Shown here in pieces: positions 57,201-64,000 of a DNA stretch of 64,000 nt (positions are counted from its first letter, which is position 1; every line of letters starts with the position of its first letter). Under the pieces are notes generated by a model, which saw only the letters and a list, made by a program, of their open reading frames with translations, did no database searches and was not told the origin of the DNA. Both the position numbers and the translations under genes were made by a program. Source of the DNA: Roseovarius sp. MMSF_3281 (lineage in GTDB: Bacteria; Pseudomonadota; Alphaproteobacteria; Rhodobacterales; Rhodobacteraceae); NCBI RefSeq assembly GCF_030733685.1, contig NZ_JASHIM010000019.1:25879-89878 (forward strand), read 5' to 3'.

Positions 57201-60200
57201 TGGCCCGCCTGCGCGCCGGTCAGTTCATAGTAATCGACGCCGCCTTCGGTGACGACCGTGAGGCCGGCAGCGGACAATGCCACCTCGGATCCGGGCGCGC
57301 CCAGATACAGCGTGAAATCGCCGCCCTCTGCATCGGAAACCTTGATGCGAACGCCGTCGAGCACCTCGTCGGTATCGCCGTTCTGATGCACGATCCCAAG
57401 GTTGATGGGCTGCAACACATCTTCGACGATCTCCGCCCCGGTCGTGACCGTGGCTTCGGGCGACGGGGTCACCGTGAAGCTGACCTCGGTTGCGGCACCC
57501 GTTCGGGAGTCACCGTCGTTCTCGGTCGTGACGGGGACCACTTCGAAATCGACCTGTCCGGCGAAGTTCTCGGGCACGGTGATCTCGGTGCTGGCAATCT
57601 GGGTGTTCTGCACAACCCACACCCTGTCGGCGCCGGTGATGTCCGGACCGGTCAGCAAAGTCCCCTGGCTCAGCCCGAAGCCGTCGGGTAGCCCCGTGAC
57701 CTGAAGGGTCAGCGTTTCGGAGCCATCCGTATCCTGCGAATTGGCGGAAACCAGATCGCCCAGGTTGACGGCGTCGGCGTTGCTGTCCAGGTCCGCCTCT
57801 ACATAGGTCTCCGGTGTCACGGCCACATCGGCCACGTCGGCGACACCCTTAACCGCGATATCCATCGGCAAAGTGATCGGCGGCGACTCGTCGCGAACAA
57901 TGGTCCCGCCGTTATCCAGCTCGTCCACGCTCTGCGCGGTGATGTTGAGCGTGAAGTCGTCGTTGCTGTTCGGCGGCGGCGTCAACAAAAGCGGCAGCGA
58001 CGGATCGAAATCGTCGAAAGTCGCGACGCCTCCGGTCACCGTCACGGGCATCCCGTCATACGTTAAACCCGCCCCTGCGGGGATATCCTCGATGGTGATG
58101 TCGAACGTCTCGGAGGGGTCCGAACTGCGCGGGCGGATCGCCAGCGGGATCTCGGAATCCTCAACCCCCTGGGTGCGCGCCGACAGCGACATCGTCACCT
58201 CGTCGGCGACAGGCGAGATCAGGACGTTGGTCAGGTACGATTGCCCGCTGGTCGCTTCGACCGTCGGCCCGGAGCCATCGTCGTCGGGGTCGACGGTATG
58301 GGCCTGCACCCCGATCCGGAACTGCCCCGAGAAATTCTCGGTTGCGCGGAATTGCAGGGTATCGAGGTATTCCATCGGCACATCGATCGGAGAACCGTCA
58401 AAGGTCGCCTGTTGCCAAGTGGTGCCATCGAACCACTGGAATTCGGATCCGACTGCATTGGTCGGCGAGCCGTCTCCATGTATCAGTTCGGGCGTCAGCC
58501 GGGCGAAGGTCTGCTCGCCGGTGTCCTGATTGTTCCAATCGCCGCCCAGGTCGAAACCGTCGCTGTTCAGGTCGAACCAGACATCTTCTTCGCCGGCGGT
58601 GGTATAGTCGAAATCACCGTTCATGGTCAGGTCATCCGTGCCATCGCCATCGGTGTCGGTGCCAACGGTCTCGGCCACCGGGTTCACGGTGACGGCAACG
58701 TCATGAACGGTAGATCTGACATCCCGAACCGGCGCGCCGTCGATCCAGGCGTTGTCCTCGCTCGTGACCGTGACTGGAATGGTCACATCGCTGCTTTCAT
58801 GGGCTGGTGGGGTGAGGGTGACGGTATCGAGATAGGTTTCGAACTCGCCTGTCGTACTAGCCATGTTGGTGATTGTTACCGTCGACCCGGATGTATTCAC
58901 CAATACTCCGGGCGGAAACGGCGGCGTCGTCAGAGTCCAACCTGCCGGCACGTCGAAAGACAGCTCTTGAACGAACTCCTGCCCTCCGGTCGTGGTCCTA
59001 TCGCTGGTGTCCGTAACGGCAAACCCGGCTAGGAACGCGATGGCGCTATCCTCGTCGCCGTCGGCCGCCGGAATGGTGGAATCGTCCGCAACCGGTGTCA
59101 CATTCAGGTTCAGGGTGACGCTGTCGCTTTCCGGTCCGCTAGTGGTTCCCGGAACGGTTGCGCTGCCGTCCCAATGGCCATCGTCATCGGTGTCCTGACT
59201 GTTCAGGGCGACAGTGATGTTATCAAGCTCACCGCTGAAGTCGGGGCCTCCGCCGATCTCGATGGTCGGCAGCGCGGTCGGATCGTCCGTCAGGCCCGAG
59301 GCGAGAAAGTTAAAGCTGTCGCCGTCCGCAACCGTCGTGCCGTTCACGACGATGTCCCAGCCGGAGCCGTTGGTAATAGTGAACGACCGGACTTCGCTGC
59401 CGTCAAGATCGGCAAAACTGGCCTCGAGGATTGCCGAAATATCCACGCTGGTGTCCTCTTCCAGGGTCACCTCGGCCTGGGTATTGCCGGTATAGACAAT
59501 CGCGTCGGCATTGGTGACGGTCGAGGCATCGACGGTGTCATCGAAGGTCAGCGTCACCGGATCGGTCACCGCCTCGACATGCACGACCACGCTGTCGGTG
59601 CTGGTGGCACCCGCGACGCCGGGCAGGATCGTGCCGGTTGCATCGACCTCGTAACTGGTCACGCTGTAGGTCACCTCGAAATTCTCCGAGGCGTGTGCGG
59701 GCGGTGTCACCGTCATCCCCTCAAACTGGGCGCCGGTCATGGACAGTTCGCCGCTGGCGCTGTCCACCAGCGCGGCATCGCTCAGCGTGATGGTCACGCT
59801 GCCGCTGGCGTCGACGACATGGGGGCCGCCGCCACTCCAGGACAGGGTCGCGCCTTCGGGCAGACCGGTCAGGGTGATCTCGCCGATCCGTTCGGCGGTT
59901 GCGTTGTTGCCCGGGCCGGTGCCGTCATCGGTGATGATCGGGGCCTTCAGCCCCAGCGCCACGGCGGTGTCCTCCGGCGTATTGATGTTTTCGTCGTCGA
60001 CCGACAGCCTCGGCGCATCGGCCACAGGCGCGACATTGACCGTCACGGCCGAGGACGTCAGGACGCCATCATCATCGGTGGTACTGAAGACAAAATCCTC
60101 GGTGCCGCTGAAATGCTGCGCAGGAACATAAGTGATCACGCCCGTGGCGCCGACCGTCACGGTACCGTTGGTGAAGACGTGTTCAACGCTGCCATCGGTC

Positions 60201-63200
60201 TGCGTTGTTGAGCTGAGGGGCGCCGCGCCACCTTCGGTGACGGTCGTGTTCGCGGCGGTCATATCCGCCGACAGGGTAAAGCTGTTGGCGGGATTTCCTG
60301 CCAGGCTGTCCTCGTCAACGTCCACTGTCAGCGTTGTGACAGGCGCATCGTCGACCACGGTGACGGTGAAATCATCCAGCGCGGTATCGTCATCGCTGTC
60401 ACGCGCCTCGACGCCGAAGGTCAGGTCGAGGTCTGCCGCACCGTCATGATCAAGCGGGCCGCGCAGGTCGAAAGTATATCCTGCCGCTGCCGAAGTCGGA
60501 TCGGTCAGGGTCACGACAAAGACGGTCTCCCCACCAGCCCCCTTGGTCGCGGTCAGGGTCTGCCCGTCGGCCGAAACCTCATAGTCAAGATCCACGCCAC
60601 CCGAGCTCAGCCCGGAGGGCGGGCTGTTGGTGGTGAAGGTCACGTTCACATCGTCCTGCCCGGGGGTCAGGTCGAGTGTACCGCTAACCTCGCGCAGGGC
60701 CGTATCGGGGCTGCTGCCGTTGGCGAGATGCTGTTCGTCAAGGTTTGCATCCTGCGGCGTACCCAGAACCGGCACCGTATCGGTCACAGTGATCTGCTGG
60801 GTCGCCGATCCCGGCGAGACATCGCCATCGACGTCGATGGTGGTGTAGCTGAAATCGTCCCGCAGTTCGGTGTCGTTTGTCGATTTGACGTGATCGACAC
60901 TTGCATCGGGGGTGTAGGACCATGTGCCGTCGCTGGCGACGGTCAAAGAGCCGTATTGCGTATTGACGGTCTCCGATCCGCCATCGGGGATTTCTATCGT
61001 GTCAGAATCCCCGTTAGTATCCGTATAGGTGATCTCATACACCCGGCCACCATCGGCGCCCAGCATGTCGTTAGACAGCAGGTTGTCACCGCCATTCGCG
61101 GTCCCGACGGCAGCGCCGCCTTCGGCCACGGAAACCGGCGTATCCGGTACCGGTGTCATGGGAGCATCATCTTCCACACCGGCAACAAGGCTATCCACGC
61201 GAATGTCGCCGTCGCTCTCCACCGCTGCGACCTGGATCGTCTCGCGGATGATATCATTGGCCGCGCTGTCGCTGTGATCCGGAGTGCTGCCGGTCAGGGT
61301 GTAGCTGTAGCTGATCGTGCCGGTTCCGGCATCATAGCCAGTGATACTGAGGGTGCCGTATTGGGTCGCCACATCCACCGGCGTGGTCGCGGAATTCTGC
61401 AAATCGGCCAGCGTCACTGTCGTGCCGCCGGTTACGGCGTCACCCGAGACCGAGCCGCCGATCACGATGGAGTCAAGCTGCGATCCGCCCGTGCCCAGCA
61501 CGAAGGTCGAGTCTGCCGTTTCCGCATCCGTGCCTTCGGCGCTGCCACCGGGCAGGCCGGTTTCCGAAACCAGGATGTCCTCTGGTTCACCCGTGACATC
61601 ATCGGTGATTTCAAGGCCGGTAATGTTCCGGTCAGCCGTGTCAGTATTGCCGTAGGGGTCTGTCGCGCTGGCGGAAAGCTGTACCTCGTCGCTTCCCAGC
61701 GGCCCGGACAGGGTCACGCTCCAGGTGTTGTCGGGCTGGACGGTCGCGAAATATGGCGTACCGCCCACGTCCAGTTCGATGCTTGCGCCGGGCTCGCCGG
61801 TGCCGGTGATCGTCGGCGTAACCCCTTCCTCCACCAGGACCGGGTCGATGGTCACGGTCGTTACGGTGTCCTTGTCGATCGTGTCGGTCGTTGTCAATGT
61901 ATTGCCGGCCGCGTCCTCGATATCTGCGGTCACGGTCAGGGTACCGTCATCCAGCCCGCTCAGGTCGGCATTCACCGAATAGGAGCCGTCCGACTGCACC
62001 GTTATGCTGCCCGCAGGGACCGGCACACTGTTCGTGCCGTCGGAGATGGTCAGGGATGTGACCGTCCCGCCGACGGCCGCCTGTCCGTTAATCGCCACCT
62101 GGGTAAGATCGTCGACCGAGGACAGCACGTCGTCGGGGGTTGTGGCGCCCGCAGGGCTGGCATTGTCGGTGATGTCGACGCTGGCGCTGTTGATGATCCA
62201 ATCCGCGGTCGCCGTAGCATTGGCCGCACCGCTGCCATCGTCGATCGTGTAAGGCAGAATCAGTTCGGCCGGGGCATTGGGGCCGGGCACGAAAGTCAGC
62301 GTACCGTCCGCGGCCAGCGAGACCGTCCCGCGACCGCCGCTCAGAGTGATGCTCCCGCCGACCGTGATGGCCTGGCCGTCCACCTCGGTCACGGTCAGGG
62401 TAGCGGTTTCGCCGGTGTCAACGTCACTGTCATTCGCCAAGACGTTCATCACAGCATTGTCGCCGGCCACGACCAGTGTCGCGTCGTCCTGCGCATCCGG
62501 CCGGTCGTTGCTGCCGTTGATCGTGACGGTGACCGTGACGGTGTCGAGAGTTCCTTGGGAATCCTCCACCGTGACCTCGTAGTCCTGCGTCAGGACCTGG
62601 CCGTCGCGCAGCGCATCGAGATCGGAATCGTTCACCGTGAAGGTCCAGTCGACTTCGCCGGTGACAGGATCGAGCGCGCCGGGTGTGAACGTACCGAGGT
62701 ACCCCGCGCCCTGCGGTGCGGCGGTGACATTGTGGGTGTCTGCCGTGTCGATACCCGAGACCTGAAGCGCCCCGGTCTGGACGTGGTCGAGCGTGTTTTC
62801 ATCGGAGTCGCCGTCGGGCAATTCCGTGACCGTCGCCGAGAGGTCCGACCCGGCCGATATCTCGGGCGCATCGTTGGTGCCGTTGATGGTGATCGTCACC
62901 ACCTGCTCGTCGTAGCCGCCATCGTTGTCGGTCACCCGTACGGTGATCTCTTCGGTCAGGGTGCCGCCGACGGGCAGCGCCTGCACATCGGGGTTTGTGT
63001 TGTCCAGCGCGTAGTGCCACTGGCCAGTGCTGTCGACGGTCAGGGTGCCATAGTCGCCGGTATTCCCCTCCACGGTCCAGTCATGGAAGTTGCTCGTATC
63101 GACGTCATCCTGCGACAGTTGGCCCATCGCGGACAGCGTGACATCCTCGGTGACATCGCCCGTTGCGACGCCCGAGATCACCGGATCATCATTGGTGCCG

Positions 63201-64000
63201 TTGATGGTGACGGTGATGGTGCTGGTCGCAGTTCCGTCGGCCGAGGTTACCTGCCAAGTTTCCGTGAACGACTCGCCCAAGGCAAGGGATTGCACCTCGG
63301 GCAGGGAGTTGTCCACGTCATAGGTCCAGTTTCCGGTCGCGTCGACCGTCAGGGTGCCCAGTGCGGCACCGCCATGGCTGGCGCTATCGAAGGCAAGGCT
63401 GCCGGTGTCGAAGCGGTCCTCGCCGGCGTCCACATCCGTGATCGTGACCTGCCCGGTCGCGGTCAGAATGTCGGTGCCGCCATCCGAATCCTCGGTTGCC
63501 TGCCCGGAGTCATCGGTCACGACCGGCACGTCGTTCGTCCCGGTCACCGTGATCTCGATGGTCTCGCTTGCGGTGCCGTCGAGGCTGTCGACCGTCAGCT
63601 GGTCGGTGACGATTTCGCCATCGGTCAACGCCTGCGTGGCGGGACGGTCGTTGTCCAGCGCATAGGTCCAGGCGCCGGTGCCGGCATCAAAGCTGAACGT
63701 GCCGTAGGTTCCCTGCAGATCGGAAGGTGTCTGGAAAACCGCCTCGCCGGCATCGATATCACTGACGGTCAAGGTGCCGCCCGCAGTCGGGGTGCCAGCC
63801 GCAGCGTTCCCTATACCGCCAGCCTCGACAACGGCCCCGGTTCCATCCCCGGTAATCGTCGCTGGGTCGTTCTGCGGGGTCACGGTGACATCGACGGTGA
63901 TCGTGTCGCTGCCCCCGTTGCCGTCATCGACCGTCACCGTGAAGCTGTCGTCGCCGTTGTAATCCGCATTCGGCCTGTATTCATAGCCACCGTCCGGGTC
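54254..64000 (-). CDS. Giant VCBS/cadherin-like repeat adhesin, 5' end outside window
   Basis: At least 3,248 residues in window; the frame is open through the right edge (DPDGGYEYRPNADYNGDDSF). The N-terminal part seen is VCBS repeats of about 100 residues, each ending near TVTINGTNDDPVI. Later parts are T1SS-143 and cadherin-like tandem repeats. True RTX nonapeptides are almost absent; one degenerate copy (GNAINGKAGEDTVHF) is near the end. The last 60 residues are acidic, rich in Asp/Glu/Pro/Ser, and end GVYEV, a likely type I secretion signal. It is the cargo of the following ATPase-HlyD-TolC genes and probably mediates attachment or biofilm. Long frames on the opposite strand are shadows. 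Confidence 0.92.
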   Translation of the reverse strand, partial: DPDGGYEYRPNADYNGDDSFTVTVDDGNGGSDTITVDVTVTPQNDPATITGDGTGAVVEAGGIGNAAAGTPTAGGTLTVSDIDAGEAVFQTPSDLQGTYGTFSFDAGTGAWTYALDNDRPATQALTDGEIVTDQLTVDSLDGTASETIEITVTGTNDVPVVTDDSGQATEDSDGGTDILTATGQVTITDVDAGEDRFDTGSLAFDSASHGGAALGTLTVDATGNWTYDVDNSLPEVQSLALGESFTETWQVTSADGTATSTITVTINGTNDDPVISGVATGDVTEDVTLSAMGQLSQDDVDTSNFHDWTVEGNTGDYGTLTVDSTGQWHYALDNTNPDVQALPVGGTLTEEITVRVTDNDGGYDEQVVTITINGTNDAPEISAGSDLSATVTELPDGDSDENTLDHVQTGALQVSGIDTADTHNVTAAPQGAGYLGTFTPGALDPVTGEVDWTFTVNDSDLDALRDGQVLTQDYEVTVEDSQGTLDTVTVTVTINGSNDRPDAQDDATLVVAGDNAVMNVLANDSDVDTGETATLTVTEVDGQAITVGGSITLSGGRGTVSLAADGTLTFVPGPNAPAELILPYTIDDGSGAANATATADWIINSASVDITDNASPAGATTPDDVLSSVDDLTQVAINGQAAVGGTVTSLTISDGTNSVPVPAGSITVQSDGSYSVNADLSGLDDGTLTVTADIEDAAGNTLTTTDTIDKDTVTTVTIDPVLVEEGVTPTITGTGEPGASIELDVGGTPYFATVQPDNTWSVTLSGPLGSDEVQLSASATDPYGNTDTADRNITGLEITDDVTGEPEDILVSETGLPGGSAEGTDAETADSTFVLGTGGSQLDSIVIGGSVSGDAVTGGTTVTLADLQNSATTPVDVATQYGTLSITGYDAGTGTISYSYTLTGSTPDHSDSAANDIIRETIQVAAVESDGDIRVDSLVAGVEDDAPMTPVPDTPVSVAEGGAAVGTANGGDNLLSNDMLGADGGRVYEITYTDTNGDSDTIEIPDGGSETVNTQYGSLTVASDGTWSYTPDASVDHVKSTNDTELRDDFSYTTIDVDGDVSPGSATQQITVTDTVPVLGTPQDANLDEQHLANGSSPDTALREVSGTLDLTPGQDDVNVTFTTNSPPSGLSSGGVDLDYEVSADGQTLTATKGAGGETVFVVTLTDPTSAAAGYTFDLRGPLDHDGAADLDLTFGVEARDSDDDTALDDFTVTVVDDAPVTTLTVDVDEDSLAGNPANSFTLSADMTAANTTVTEGGAAPLSSTTQTDGSVEHVFTNGTVTVGATGVITYVPAQHFSGTEDFVFSTTDDDGVLTSSAVTVNVAPVADAPRLSVDDENINTPEDTAVALGLKAPIITDDGTGPGNNATAERIGEITLTGLPEGATLSWSGGGPHVVDASGSVTITLSDAALVDSASGELSMTGAQFEGMTVTPPAHASENFEVTYSVTSYEVDATGTILPGVAGATSTDSVVVHVEAVTDPVTLTFDDTVDASTVTNADAIVYTGNTQAEVTLEEDTSVDISAILEASFADLDGSEVRSFTITNGSGWDIVVNGTTVADGDSFNFLASGLTDDPTALPTIEIGGGPDFSGELDNITVALNSQDTDDDGHWDGSATVPGTTSGPESDSVTLNLNVTPVADDSTIPAADGDEDSAIAFLAGFAVTDTSDRTTTGGQEFVQELSFDVPAGWTLTTPPFPPGVLVNTSGSTVTITNMASTTGEFETYLDTVTLTPPAHESSDVTIPVTVTSEDNAWIDGAPVRDVRSTVHDVAVTVNPVAETVGTDTDGDGTDDLTMNGDFDYTTAGEEDVWFDLNSDGFDLGGDWNNQDTGEQTFARLTPELIHGDGSPTNAVGSEFQWFDGTTWQQATFDGSPIDVPMEYLDTLQFRATENFSGQFRIGVQAHTVDPDDDGSGPTVEATSGQSYLTNVLISPVADEVTMSLSARTQGVEDSEIPLAIRPRSSDPSETFDITIEDIPAGAGLTYDGMPVTVTGGVATFDDFDPSLPLLLTPPPNSNDDFTLNITAQSVDELDNGGTIVRDESPPITLPMDIAVKGVADVADVAVTPETYVEADLDSNADAVNLGDLVSANSQDTDGSETLTLQVTGLPDGFGLSQGTLLTGPDITGADRVWVVQNTQIASTEITVPENFAGQVDFEVVPVTTENDGDSRTGAATEVSFTVTPSPEATVTTGAEIVEDVLQPINLGIVHQNGDTDEVLDGVRIKVSDAEGGDFTLYLGAPGSEVALSAAGLTVVTEGGVDYYELTGAQAGQLSAQGGEHLDGSLGGFDLQYRITDPGDGSVAPETSGWTAGRFDLTATPVSDAPALTIDSIDSVPGDSVTVDTSGDQVTVNLNIDNPDHDGSEHLVRVILDDVPEGVTVDGGELLGGGTWLLTYEGGDALPVDDAGGLDLPVTFTVGYGAAGLTDAPISVTVQTQDRGDQAGSATDVLSDTAQWFLTTTFPPGGEEPPASIETWDYTGAEATEDTSFLLSDIVDAEVAAQTSSPNILTVTIVDLPAGAQVDGMVRTVIDGQEVWTASVTTASGDDAAEVQAKLDTLMDSIEVTPPQDGNDNNLAEPFEVNATLTTAVAGAGRSEAETIAPTVPVNPVTDMAAIDIALGASDADGKVTESDTEIPLTVTVTNPADGPDGSTVNGDLYLQIGGTGGLENGTLSQGGTELTPQSVSDVEGIPNGTYYIVPGVAMDGPQDLVFTPDNMAAGDVTFDAWIRNVETDAVATTSTGTATIPVEMSNDGVTLSPTGPLTGAEAADSSNDALIELDLALALNDADGSEEILTVLLSNLPEGFLLYTGASASDANLAELAVNAGGAGGVNTWVLADGGASLPPYVGILPPQNWSGTLDDLELAVTSGETALSETRVDVLPIGDVTVTPVANGLTLTGTNSFGREGSIVALNLNASMVDSEGASVTAAPDESTETTTLEITGLGEFASFYTGNTPLGSGVSYDAGSDTYTLTGLSQSDLDELGFVQARDALADQDTGTAGVQIDVTARTVESGDAGAVSTDTNATLTVNLSAQLPTIGDDDLIWTGNAINGKAGEDTVHFRGGESLTGAQLDAQLSNVETLDLGVEGVNSITDLTPNQVRGMTDGGNLLTVRGSAEDTLSLSGDWTDNGDGTFTGTNSSGPDVILTVEDVTVDPLPSPFAAPMMMSFGLGGETEGFGLASLGDGDTANRAAVPETPAFDDLMSSAGDDEDLTAGLPEEKSNGDARQQSEDTAPDHSMPGTALEDELQPGVYEV

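Noticed and set aside
54839..57691. 950-codon frame opposite the adhesin
   Set aside because: It is a shadow of repetitive high-GC coding DNA; its protein has no recognisable fold.

Overview
The window looks like chromosome of a marine-type Rhodobacterales (Roseobacter group) alphaproteobacterium. Supports are a divergent Lrp/AsnC-alanine dehydrogenase pair, an rpsO-pnp pair, rnhB followed by a CcrM-type GANTC methyltransferase, a modE-modABC cluster with a Mo-box, a high-GC coding style, frequent ATGA start/stop overlaps and many peptide and amino-acid ABC transporters. The genus cannot be fixed from sequence reading alone.

Layout. 1-21,930 is mostly core: ald (5' end only) and its Lrp-type regulator; pnp and rpsO; a DMT exporter; an anion-type permease; a membrane-anchored RTX repeat protein; an aldehyde dehydrogenase plus 3-hydroxyisobutyrate-dehydrogenase-like enzyme with a divergent LysR regulator; a LacI regulator; tRNA-Arg(CCT); a membrane-tethered winged-helix protein with a small secreted partner; rnhB-ccrM; modE-modABC; an M20 amidohydrolase and a luciferase-like flavin oxidoreductase.

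22,760-49,080 is accessory and transport-rich. It holds a glutamate/aspartate-type ABC transporter (gltIJKL-like) with a divergent LysR gene. Two complete peptide ABC systems follow, each linked to its own hydrolase and regulator: a CocE/X-Pro-type hydrolase with a divergent XRE regulator, and an M14 metallopeptidase with a GntR regulator. Next come an NhaC antiporter and a decayed catabolic locus (frameshifted pdxA relic, TIM-barrel protein running into a cupin fragment). Insertion-sequence debris (IS3, IS630, probable IS481, Tn3 and IS5 types) sits at the joints between these modules, and a 120-bp MITE-like element lies inside the IS630 remnant.

49,088-64,000 is a minus-strand type I secretion locus: a giant VCBS/cadherin-like adhesin (more than 3,248 residues, running off the window), an ABC ATPase, an HlyD adaptor, a small BamE-like periplasmic protein and a TolC-like outer-membrane lipoprotein. 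The genes are packed with overlaps or gaps of a few bases, so they probably act together to secrete and display the adhesin.

The most unusual items are the membrane-bound C-terminal winged-helix protein paired with a small secreted protein, the 16-bp perfect inverted repeat between rpsO and pnp, the three GANTC sites in the ccrM leader, the 120-bp MITE-like element, the pdxA/TIM-barrel/cupin relic, the XRE regulator with an unrecognised sensory domain, and the adhesin locus with its extra BamE-like gene and near absence of RTX nonapeptides.
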